NCBI GenBank assembly: GCA_032718475.1
Contig: JAUCBJ010004979.1
Location: forward strand, 1-49,597
Reading direction: 5' to 3'
From: Nemertoderma westbladi
Taxonomy: Eukaryota; Xenacoelomorpha; Nemertodermatida; Nemertodermatidae
Length of the DNA: 49,597 nucleotides
Part shown: piece after piece, positions 36,895 to 45,911 of the stretch
How positions within the stretch are numbered: the first letter of the stretch is position 1
Layout of the letters: every line of letters starts with the position of its first letter
Position numbers and translations under genes: made by a program
Notes under the pieces: generated by a model
What the model saw: the letters and a program-made list of their open reading frames with translations, nothing else
What the model was told of the DNA's origin: nothing
Databases searched by the model: none

Positions 36895-37764
36895 CTACAT
36901 TTTGAAGCTACATTGAAAGCTACACACTGGAAGGTGATATATCAGGGAACCCCTTCGATGAAGCCTGAATGATTGCCTGCCAGCCTGCTGTTTTGAATAT
37001 GAAGCTGCAGGTGATGTAGCAGATCGTACAATTACACTAAATTTCGAGTTGTCAACTGAATTCATAACAATAGATTCCCGTGTATGCACAGCCCCAACAT
37101 AGCGTTTTGGATGATGTGTCCACATCAGCATCTCGAAAATTTTGTTCATGTTGTTATAATTTACAGTATTGTTAACGCAACACAGTTTCTCTAGGAAATC
37201 TCGAAGAATACCTGGTGGAACATATGACGCAGAGTCAAAAACCAAATCATCAAATGAATTAATTGGATAATTTCTAAATTGATGAAGTTCAGAACTTATC
37301 CCTTGCACCAGTTCTTCGATACAGTTTAAGGTACGAGTACCTTCATTATCTTCCAATGCGAAGTTGCTGGGCTGTTCGCTGTGGTCCACTTCCGGTACAG
37401 GCTCATCACTGGTATCTGTCACAGTATAAGTACACTCGTCATCATAGACATCACTGCTACAACCACCACTCATTGAAGTGCGCGAGGTAGGGTTTTCAGC
37501 AGAAAAACTGGTGACTCCAGATTGCCCCTTATAGAATTCGTAACAAAAATTGCATATTTGATTTGCATGCAATGATAAATGCCCATTATTGATCATATAT
37601 TTAATAACCCCTTTAGATAGTTTTTTTGCTTTTATTTTCAGTAAATCGTAATCACCAATATCTCTCTTTGCGTGAAACTTCATAACATCTTTATGAGATT
37701 TCGAAAAGCAAGTTATTATGTTACCTCTTTTCGGTTCTTTATGAACAGGTTGACTCATCTCCAT
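36895..37764 (-). CDS. orphan ORF, 289 aa, unknown function
   Basis: The longest open frame outside the LINEs and the ADAM gene. The N-terminal 90 residues are lysine-rich with a Cys-x2-Cys pair in a Cys-Asn-Phe-Cys-Tyr-Glu-Phe motif. Residues 90-150 are acidic and Ser/Thr-rich and look disordered. Residues about 150-235 look folded and are Leu/Asn-rich. The last 50 residues are compositionally different and may be read-through of an intron after a donor near 37080. There is no signal peptide and no membrane helix. I do not recognise the family. It may be an accessory protein of a DNA transposon or a host gene. An AT-rich flank lies upstream of the ATG, with no clear promoter. Confidence 0.45.
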   Translation of the reverse strand: MEMSQPVHKEPKRGNIITCFSKSHKDVMKFHAKRDIGDYDLLKIKAKKLSKGVIKYMINNGHLSLHANQICNFCYEFYKGQSGVTSFSAENPTSRTSMSGGCSSDVYDDECTYTVTDTSDEPVPEVDHSEQPSNFALEDNEGTRTLNCIEELVQGISSELHQFRNYPINSFDDLVFDSASYVPPGILRDFLEKLCCVNNTVNYNNMNKIFEMLMWTHHPKRYVGAVHTRESIVMNSVDNSKFSVIVRSATSPAASYSKQQAGRQSFRLHRRGSLIYHLPVCSFQCSFKM

Positions 37765-37912
37765 GATCGAAAAATAATATTTGTTAAATTTGAATATTAA
37801 AATAGTCTAATTCCAATGTTAATGTGAATGAATATGCCTACTTCTGGAAGGATTTAGCTTTTCAATATCTTAATACGCCCAATACAATACATTACATACA
37901 GTATAGCATTCA

Positions 37913-38065
37913 GGCTAGCTTCCTATAGGAATCCAGTTGAAAGCTATTAACACAAACTGAAACTATCCTAGTGAAGCTAGTTTAACTACCCTGGCTAGGG
38001 CAGCTACACTGCTTCACTACAGCACTAGGACAGTTTTTGTTAATAGCTCTCAATTGGATTCATAT
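37913..38065. repeat. short fold-back repeat
   Basis: Arms sharing GAATCCA.TTGA.AGCTATTAACA.AAACTG..CTATCCTAGTG-type sequence face each other across a loop of about 40 bp. It lies upstream of the orphan ORF (on its strand), so a regulatory hairpin is possible, but a MITE remnant is more likely. Related CTATCCTAG pieces lie at 36575, on the other side of the ORF. Confidence 0.65.
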
Positions 38066-38394
38066 TAGCTACACACTACAACTGATATTATTGGTAAAAT
38101 TTTAAGTAACTGACACATGTTTCTTCTGAAAATAGTGTATGCCATAGTCAGGAAATGCCCCATTGGCTGCGCAAACTAAAAAAACTAAAATAATGATAAA
38201 ATGTCTTAGTAGAGAGAGTACCACTAGCTTAGCAGAGACATTTTTCAAAATTTTCACTATCCTCACAGGGATATTAATCCTTACTGATTGGGCAAGCGCA
38301 AGGCCCAAGGCAGCAAGGGTTGTACTGTCAGACTGTTGTACGTAGACCCTACATTTATCAGTTTATATGTATTGCTGTATTGGATTTAATTAAA

Positions 38395-38590
38395 CCACAG
38401 AAAAACCATAAAAAACCATAAAAAACCGAAAAAAACCATAAAAAACCAAACAATAAAACCAAAACCAAAAATTTTTTTTCAAAAAACAGTCGGTGAGAAG
38501 TCAAAAATTGGACTTCAAGTCCAATTTTAGACTTCAAGTCCAATTTTGGACTCCAAATTCCAATATTGGACTTTAGTACAACTCCAAGTG
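38395..38590. repeat. (AAAAACCAT)n and AGTCCAATTTTGGACT palindromes, left
   Basis: AAAAACCATAAAAAACC units are followed by CAGTCGGTGAGAAGTCAAAA and then by palindromic AAGTCCAATTTT/GGACTT units. The reverse complement of the same order is at 41570-41890, so this may be one end of a large nested element. Confidence 0.75.
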
Positions 38591-38997
38591 TACCCATGCT
38601 GCCATACTGCAGTACTGTATATCGGTATTTAAATCAAAACTGCATCCCGTATCAGTACATATATATATTACATAATTACAATGCAACATTATTTTAATGA
38701 TCAAATTAATTATTATATGTATTATAAACAGGGATCGCACACGTACAGTCAGACATCAGTAGTTACTTTTTGCGGTAGTGGTATAGCTTTGCGGTAGCCT
38801 TACTGCCTTAGCGGTGTATACCGCGGTAGCGTAGTGGAGTTATAGCTGTATAGTTCATTGTCATTCATACCCATACTGCCATACCTGTGGTATTTTCGTA
38901 TGGCAAAAATAAGACTACTGTAAACTGTAACCTATTATGTTATTGAGTTAATATTTATTGACTAATTGCAGAATTGTTTTGATTAGGTTCACTGTGT

Positions 38998-39910
38998 CAA
39001 GTACAATGCACACATCTCTGCATCTCCAACCAAACACTATATAACATTGGAGTTGGAGGTGTCTCATTCAGTCATTGGTTCCCCCAAGCTTGACACTAGA
39101 ACAAAGCCGCCTCCGCTTTGCAGGACATCGCTTTAAGCCGTGAGGACCAGCCAGTGCACCTCATGGAGTGAATATGCATGGTGGACAGCCCATAACTTTC
39201 TTGAGACGCATCTTTATACTGTCTTAAAGGACACTGGCCTTGAAGATGTGGATGATCTAGCAAATGTCATGGGTGATAAGGCTGTAAGAGTGTATGTAAG
39301 GGAGTTGTGGAGGCGCACTTTTGTCAACAAGCCGGCACAGCATTCTTAATACATAATAGGGCCTATATATATAATCCATTTGCAATCGGTCCTACGAATT
39401 ACCCCAAAATACCCCAAAACACCCCAAAATACCCCAAAACACCCCAAAAGACCCCAAAATAGTATAAAACTACCCCAAAATACCCCAAAATAGTTTAGAA
39501 TTACCCCAAAATACCCCAAAATAGTTTAGAATTACCCCAAAATACTTTTTTTTCAGCCTTTGTTTTGGAAATTTAATTTACCCCAAAATATGGCAAAATG
39601 ACGAATAACCCCAAAATAATGACGAATTACCCCAAAATAATTAAAAAATTTTTTCTTCACTCTCGTTTATTGTTTTGGTTAAAAAAACTTGCCACTGTAA
39701 CCTGCTCCTTTCCCTCGCTGTTAAAAAACATGGTTAGCTTATTTTGGGGTATTTTGGGGTAATTTTTTAGCCTTTTTGGGGTATTTTGGGGTAATATTTG
39801 ACTATTTTGGGGTATTTTGGAGTGTTTTGGGGTATTTTGGGGTGTTTTGGGGTATTTTGGGGTAATTCGTAGGACCCTTTGCAATGCATCATGCCGATTG
39901 TAGTAGTAGT
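38998..39910 (+). mobile_element. LINE 3' end fragment interrupted by a hAT-like MITE
   Basis: From 38998 the LINE C-terminal coding region runs to a stop after Lys-Pro-Ala-Gln-His-Ser near 39348. The 3' UTR then continues to 39386, is interrupted by the element 39387-39877, and resumes at 39878 with GCAATGCATCATGCCGATTG and the (TAG)n tail. It is 5' truncated and has frameshifts. Confidence 0.85.
39387..39877. mobile_element. 491-bp hAT-like MITE rich in ACCCCAAAAT / TTTTGGGGT
   Basis: Inverted ends of about 75 bp, more than 90% alike by eye, start GGTCCTACGAATTACCCC. The 8-bp direct repeat TTTGCAAT flanks both sides (39379-39386 and 39878-39885) and fits the hAT target pattern nTnnnnAn. 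Both arms are tandem ACCCCAAAAT/ACCCCAAAAC units, so the right arm has many GGGG runs that can form G-quadruplexes. The centre (39658-39735) carries the shared core. No transposase is present. Confidence 0.9.
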
Positions 39911-39947
39911 ATGTGGTGAGGTTATAGGGCTCCTTCAATTGGTAAAG

Positions 39948-40035
39948 TCAAAAGTGGCCGTTTATTGTTTTAGTTAGAAAAGCCTGCATCTGTAACCTGT
40001 TCCTTTCCCTCAATTGGTTTATGATTAAGACATGT
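39948..40035 (+). repeat. fourth copy of the shared 70-bp core, outside a fold-back
   Basis: GTTTATTGTTTTAGTTAGAA followed by CTGTAACCTGTTCCTTTCCC and TCAATTGGTTTATGATTA matches the centres of the MITEs at 19094 and 39387. It lies just 3' of the LINE tail and 5' of the TTAA element. No arms were recognised round this copy. Confidence 0.75.
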
Positions 40036-40083
40036 GTTACTTGTTACTTCTGCACTTATTATGTGGAGACCCCAACACATTAA

Positions 40084-41135
40084 CCCTTGTGCTCTCTTTG
40101 AGGTCATTTTTGACCCATCGGAGATTTAAACTTACATAATTTTATCACACATTGATATTTTATCTCGAAATTTTGTGACTTTTATTATTTTATAGTGTAT
40201 CTTAATTAGAAAAACAAAAATGTAAAAATTTGCAAGGGGGTCTATTCAATTTTACAATTTATACACATATTGTCTTTGAGGTCAAATTTGACCTCATCAT
40301 GTTTTGTACCTATACCATTCAATATCAACGAAAGATTTACTTATCTTAGCCTTCTCTGTACTGATGACTGAATGTATGGTACTGGTCTAGTGGTCTAGCA
40401 GAAGCCTATATAGACAGATAGAATTATCAGATTGTAAATTAGAAAAGTACCAGTACCGGTCACGGTCACAGCTACTCAAAACCACGCTGTGGTCTGCAAA
40501 TCTAAACTCAGTAGGTCCCTTTCTTCTGTGCATGAATTCCAGTCAGCAGGTACTGTGAATTTTGATACGGATATCAATATCTAAAAACTCAATATACATT
40601 ATATTTGACTGTTTGGGTGAAATGTCTACGAAATATAATACCCTCATTATTTAGTATTTTCACTGAGTGCATTGTTGAGTTGTGTGAGGTTTAGTTGCCT
40701 ACTAATTGCACTAACAGACGCAGACAGGAGACAGACAGACAAACAGACAGACAACTTGATATAATACTATCTACCTTACCTACAGTATAATAAAACTTAC
40801 TAAAACCTATATCATTATACTGCCTGACTGCTGTATTGATATGGTAATCTTGATATTTAATCGCAATGACTTACTGGTATCATACCATTACATTACTAAT
40901 TCTGATAACAGACAATGGACAGACAGACAAAAAAACAGACAACTAAGATAATACTACAGTCTAATATCTGAATATAAGTAGGCAACTTACATTCCTAAAC
41001 CAGTCTGCCAGTACAGTAGCCTATCATTTTAAAGGTAACCACTGGATATTGAATCGCAGTGCCTTCTCATTTACATGAGGTCAAAATTGACCTCAAAGGA
41101 ATCAAATGTTTGAGAAATGAAGGGGAACACAAGGG
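40084..41135. mobile_element. 1.05-kb piggyBac-like non-autonomous element
   Basis: TTAA flanks both sides (40080-40083 and 41136-41139). The ends are inverted CCCTTGTG; a second inverted block, TTTGAGGTCA.TTTTGACC, lies directly inside the left end and about 40 bp inside the right end. TTAA targets and CCCT-type ends are diagnostic of the piggyBac superfamily. No transposase frame is present. Inside are two CAGA-type microsatellite runs (about 40727-40752 and 40917-40940). Confidence 0.82.
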
Positions 41136-41569
41136 TTAATCAGCGTTACTAATCCCATTTCATTATCCTGTTATCCAGCCGTTTTATAATACCCTTCCTG
41201 TTGTATGGTAAAATAAGAAGAGATGGTGGTAGCATCAACTTGTAGTATTTCTTTCTGATAGGGCTCCCATAGCCTTAGACGAAATCGTAGCTTGTACTGT
41301 AGTTAGCCTTAGCAGCCAGCTGCAGTTGGCTAGTATCCACCAAATATAATTTGTAATTAAATATTTGTTGGAGCATAATCTAATCTAGTCCTAAAGACAC
41401 TATAAAGTCCTGGGTACAAAAAGTACCTGGAATGCTAGAATGTACCATTATATTCTAAGTACAGTACAGTCATTACACTGAAGATACATACAGAGCTGCA
41501 AAGGTAACTTTCCATAACTTAACAGCTGTCTGGCTGTCTCTCATCTGTCATGCTTCATGTACCTTTAAG

Positions 41570-41890
41570 TTCGATTCTCAATGTCACGTCCAAAATTGGA
41601 CTTAAAGTCCAATATTGGACTTTTGTAAAAATTCAAAGCCATATAAAAAAAGTTCCCCCTGGTGAATTTCAGGTCCCCCTGTTCAAAACTCTTATTTTTT
41701 GATATATTTTCGATTAAAGAAAAAAAATCCCGCCCGATCCAATTACCCAAGGCCCTGGAACAATTGGCTGATTTGAAGTCCAATATTGGACTCACAGAAG
41801 TCCAATTTTGGACTTGAACTGGAGTCGAAGTCCAATTTTGGACTCAAGTCCTATTTTTGACTTCTCACCGACTGAAAAACCATGGTTTTT
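41570..41890. repeat. GTCCAATATTGGAC palindromes, right
   Basis: At least six GTCCAAT(A/T)TTGGAC-type palindromes are followed by GACTTCTCACCGACTGAAAA and ACCATGGTTTTTGCC, the reverse order of 38395-38590. Open frames here arise from the repeats. Confidence 0.75.
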
Positions 41891-42330
41891 GCCATCCCTG
41901 ACAGCAGTACTGTAGTAGGTCAGTAGGTAGTACTGTAGTATGCCAGTCAGCCAGTATGCCTACTGGCCTACGAACAGACGAACATGACGAACAACCGATA
42001 TGCATGCTGATATGCGGCGCTGCAGTACCAGAGTACCGGTACTGTACGACAAACATCTGAACTGAACATGGCAGCACTGCACTGCTCAGCTGCTGCAGCA
42101 CGGCTGCATGGTACGCAAACGCAACGCACATCGGAACGTGGTCAGGTGCAGGCGGCTGGGTGGTAGGCCTACATGGTACGATCAGACGATGCTGCAATCT
42201 CAGAATCTGGCAATAACAGTCAGCAGTTGCGTTGCGAGTGGCAGACTGCAGGACTGTGGCAACCGTGCAGCCTTGGCAGTCCATGTTCTTGCTGTCATGT
42301 TTACTTTTACATCAATACCGGTCTGCCGGT
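41891..42330. other. CpG- and CAG-rich stretch, no gene assigned
   Basis: Overlapping frames on both strands of 70-140 codons show no domain and reflect scarce stops in GC-richer DNA. Repeated CAGTACTG, GCTGCAG and GTACCGGTAC palindromes occur. Confidence 0.4.
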
Positions 42331-42332
42331 AG

Positions 42333-42415
42333 GCTAGGGCAGTACTGCAGTATGCAGTAGGGCAGTACTGCAGTATGCAGTAGGGCAGTACTGCAGTAGG
42401 GCAGTACGTCAGTAT
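42333..42415 (+). repeat. 23-bp tandem repeat, about 3.5 units
   Basis: The unit is close to TAGGGCAGTACTGCAGTATGC; units follow one another directly and the last is truncated. Each unit contains the palindromes AGTACT and CTGCAG. Confidence 0.9.
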
Positions 42416-42761
42416 GGCCTACTGCTGTACTGCTTTAATGTTGACTACTAAACAAACACGTCAGTTCAGCAGGTTCTGTTCAGCCCTGCATTTCAATTTG
42501 CGACAGCGACAGGTGCACGGACAGACGGATCCGGCGCTATGTGCATGTGCAACGCCAGGCAGGCACCAGGCGATAAAGTGCTGTGTGTGCCGGGCTATGG
42601 CGTCTCAAAATTATCAAAATCATAACAATTACTTACTGCAGTTACTTTGAAATAATATAATACCAGTGTAGTGTAAATATGTATAACACTCAGGAAAATA
42701 TTTAAATCACTTATGAAAATATTTAAATCACTCATGAAATATTTAAAAGATGTCGAATTAT

Positions 42762-42880
42762 TATCAGATTATTGCGGCAATAAATAATTGTTGCGTCAAT
42801 AAATAATTATTGCGGCAATAAATAATTATTGCGGCAATAAATAATTATTGCGGCAATAAATAATTATTGCGGCAATAAAT
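42762..42880 (+). repeat. 19-bp tandem repeat ATTATTGCGGCAATAAATA
   Basis: About six units; the last four are identical. Each unit is a near-palindrome around TTATTGCGGCAATAA. The array directly abuts the tRNA-like sequence at 42882. There are no spacers, so it is not a CRISPR array. Confidence 0.95.
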
Positions 42881-42881
42881 A

Positions 42882-42955
42882 TGGCCCTATGGGTTAAGGC
42901 GCCGCTCCTGTTTACACTGTTGGTAGCTGGCGCAGGTTCGAATTCAACATAAAGG
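42882..42955 (+). ncRNA. tRNA-derived sequence (tRNA pseudogene or SINE head)
   Basis: An A-box-like TGGCCCTATGGGTTAAGGCG at 42882 and a perfect-looking B-box GGTTCGAATTC at 42935-42945 are spaced as in class II tRNAs with a long variable arm. GGCGCAGGTTCGAATTC resembles the T-arm of tRNA-Ser/Leu-type genes. The acceptor and anticodon arms do not pair well, so I do not call a functional tRNA. RNA polymerase III transcription is plausible. Confidence 0.5.
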
Positions 42956-44521
42956 CTATTATTATTTCGTTCAATCTTTGGAGGGTGGAGGGTCAAGGGA
43001 GCCAGCCTCAGTTTCACATTCACACCTGTGAGTGGTAACGAAGAGATTCCATTGGTTGCTAGGTTCTATGATTAATATGATATATTGAAGCCTTCAATGC
43101 AGTGAATCACGTTGTACATAGGTGGCCTACATTATTATCCATTTTTAACTTCTATGTAATGTACAATACATTCCAATACGTTCCATATACTGTAGTTACA
43201 GTACATATTAAGTTACGTTACAGACATGGCAGATCCCGGATTCGCGTTTTTGAATGATCTCCGGGATTTGATATGCCAATGCAGTCGTATAATAGAAAAC
43301 GGAATTGATTACGATAAATACGATTATTTACATCGACAGCTACAGTAACGCTTTCAAATAACGCGTCCTATTGGATCCTAATATAATAGGAACCTAATTG
43401 GAAATAAATAACCTTTAGGAAATCACTTGGAATTTGCCTAATGTAAGTCTACCTAGAGCGGCTAAATATCAAAGCTTAGAAGTGTCTGTCAATTAACCTC
43501 CCGGGATTGCTGAAAGTAGTAAAGATAGCCGCTTTGTCTAGTGGTTGAGTTGTATTTCCCTTCCCCTGACCTATCTTACAACAACGATACTCCCCATAGG
43601 CTAATGTTAAATATGCAAAGTACACCTACTAGCTTTAACTCAACATCTGGACACATTAACTACCATACGGTAAAGGTAACGCCGCTTCTGTAAAATAGGC
43701 CCGCCAACACGTTGAGTGAGCCTCAACAAGTAGTAGTTGGGCTGCTAAAGCGTAATCTGATTGTATTCGGACGTCAAACTTTTAATAATTTTATTTAAAT
43801 TATTGTGCGAACTTTTTAGATCTGGCGATTTTACCATTTCCATGGTATAATAAATATAATTAATATTAATAACAATATGCCAAGAGGATAAGTTTGTTAC
43901 AAACCGCCACTAAACTCATAAGGGTCTGTTAATTCCTCTAGGATGTTTATGTCATTTAATTTTAGTAGTGGTAGCGATACGGATTGTGACATGTTGCAGA
44001 TTCTGCTTGGAGAGTGTAATGTGCTTTGTGGGTGTTATGTTTAAATACGGAACTTGTGTATTTCAGTAAAATATAGCATTCAATATTACAGTTTATCTAT
44101 GTCGGGAAGGGAGGGGGGGTGGCTATAGTCCCTAGCCCGCCCTCCTTGGGGTCTAATCAATGACTTACTATTGGCCGAACGGATATTTAACTACACAATG
44201 AGATACAGCGTGTTAGGCAGTAAGTGGGCTGCTAATAATTAATAGCCCATATTTATTTTTAAGACTAAAATAAAAATTGAATACCCAATTATCTACCCCT
44301 GTACTACTCTTACAGCAAACAGTTTTTGTATAGTAAGCAGAATGTCAATGTGTATAGGAAATGAAAATTTCCCGTGGATAACATACATTTATTTAGTCGC
44401 CCAGTTTTAGCCCCTGTCTAATTATTAATTAAACTAATAAATGAAAATAAACTAATATTTATTCTATTAATAATTACACAAACATTGTGTTTTACTTTTT
44501 ATTTATTTATTTTATTATTTT
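42956..44521. other. intergenic stretch, only tiny ORFs
   Basis: A 40-codon ATG frame at 43226-43348 has balanced, protein-like composition (acidic, Cys-x-Cys) and follows CAG, so it could be a first coding exon, but no donor or family supports it. A shorter Ser/Asp-rich frame is near 43950-44040. No repeats, RNA genes or domains were recognised. Confidence 0.3.
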
Positions 44522-44960
44522 TATTTTTATATAGAGTATTATGTTTCAATACTTGGGCAAATTGAATCAACACAAGATGTTAGGCCTTCTCTTTAGGGAG
44601 AGTTGGAACAAGACAAAGGCGTGGTTGCATTGGTTAAATGTAGTTCGACCAAGAGAAGGATTTACTACAGTAGTTGTTATTCAAATCCAACCCAACTTCA
44701 ACCTTTCGTAATACTGTATACTCAGGAAAGTCTGTACGTCCATTGTATGGCATTGACATAGAAACTCTGGAAGATTTGAGGGACACTTTACGTTCATTTA
44801 TGTAAACGCCTACGTAAAGTGCCTACATATGCTTCAGAATCTGTGGGTATTGGAGTCACTTCATCAGGATTGATGGAGTTGGGAGACAATATCATCAAGA
44901 GTGGTCTGAGTTCGAGTAGTCTGAGGAATTGTATTTCTTTAATCAAAACAATATATTGCG
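44522..44960 (+). pseudogene. decayed coding sequence of unknown family
   Basis: Switching among + frames gives long protein-like stretches: Tyr-Tyr-Val-Ser-Ile-Leu-Gly-Gln-Ile-Glu-Ser-Thr-Gln-Asp, then Tyr-Gly-Ile-Asp-Ile-Glu-Thr-Leu-Glu-Asp-Leu-Arg, then Ser-Glu-Ser-Val-Gly-Ile-Gly-Val-Thr. Codon use and hydrophobic periodicity look coding, but stops and frame changes interrupt it. The family is not recognised. It might be a transposon gene fossil. Confidence 0.35.
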
Positions 44961-45079
44961 CCTAGCATATGTATGAATGAGCCGTGAAGGTTAATTATAA
45001 AATTTTAAATTCTGAACCGAAACATATAGAAACCTACAATTCTCGAAGCTAGTAGAACCAATTTCCTATTTCTCTCGTA

Positions 45080-45115
45080 CCCCAACCCCCCACCCCCCCC
45101 CCCCCCCCCCCCCCC
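45080..45115. repeat. poly(C) tract
   Basis: About 30 C in a row, broken by two A, directly abutting copy 2 of the CTACGCGTAG repeat. It may mark the truncation point of that repeat or an assembly-difficult site. Confidence 0.85.
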
Positions 45116-45575
45116 GCGTTGCTACGTGTAGCTACGCGTAGTTTGTAACTTCCATTCCTTTCATTTACCGGTAGGGCCAGACTTTCTGTGCCTTTTTTAA
45201 CAACTACGCGTAGGTATTTTAAAACTACGCGTAGTTATTTTGGAACTACGCGTAGGTATTTTGAAACTACGCGTAGGTGCTACGCGTAGCAGTCCTGATA
45301 ACAATGATTTTTCATTTCAGGTCCGGTAGGGTTGAGTTGTTAGCCAAAGTATCGGTATATGTCAGTATATGATTATCAGACAAATGGAATAACAGAATCG
45401 GAAACTCATATCTCTACGTACAGCTCTGGTAATAAATAATATTCGGCTCTTTCACATACAAACACAGGATGAATAAAAAGTAGACTTAAAATTCACGTCT
45501 CATGATTCAAGTATCTTTGTTTCCATTGGATTATTAAAATATTTGTACAGTAGTAAGCTACCAGTCTACCGGTGA
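45115..45575. repeat. CTACGCGTAG palindrome repeat, copy 2
   Basis: Matches 33650-34122 in the same orientation, including the blocks TTTACCGGTAGGGCCAGAC, CAGTCCTGATAACAATGATT and GGAATAACAGAATCGGAAAC. It has six to seven palindromes. It starts at the poly(C) run, so the left terminus is missing, but about 170 bp further on it has CTACGCGTAGGTCGAAAAGA (45747), the inverted form of copy 1's left end. The two copies thus complement each other. Confidence 0.85.
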
Positions 45576-45911
45576 AGTGGTTAAGCGAAAGCTGATAAAT
45601 ACTGCATATAATCAAATTGTTTGGTCAAATAACAAGTACAACCAATCATGGTAGACAATTTAGTCACCCCTTCCCTTGTCAAGGGGTTAACATATTAAAT
45701 ATATCCTTTCCCTATCGTGAACAAAGGCAATAAAAAGCATAAAAAGCTACGCGTAGGTCGAAAAGATTTAGCCGATTTTATTATTATATCATGCATGAAA
45801 TGTTCTATGTATGACATGTTATCTATTTGATACTACAGTAGTATACACCATGTCCCAGAATATAGTGTCGTAATTCAGTGACACGCCCCCCCCCCCCCCC
45901 CCCCCCCCCTA

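Noticed and set aside
39390-39875. Telomere-like (TTTTGGGG) sequence
   Set aside because: The repeats lie in both arms of a short element with a target duplication, so they are part of a MITE and not an internal telomere.
41865-42650. Frames of 70-140 codons on both strands
   Set aside because: No domain or family, low-complexity CAG-rich DNA, and mutual overlap on both strands.
42762-42880. Evenly spaced near-palindromic repeats that look like a CRISPR array
   Set aside because: Units are directly tandem with no unique spacers, the context is clearly eukaryotic, and no cas genes are present.
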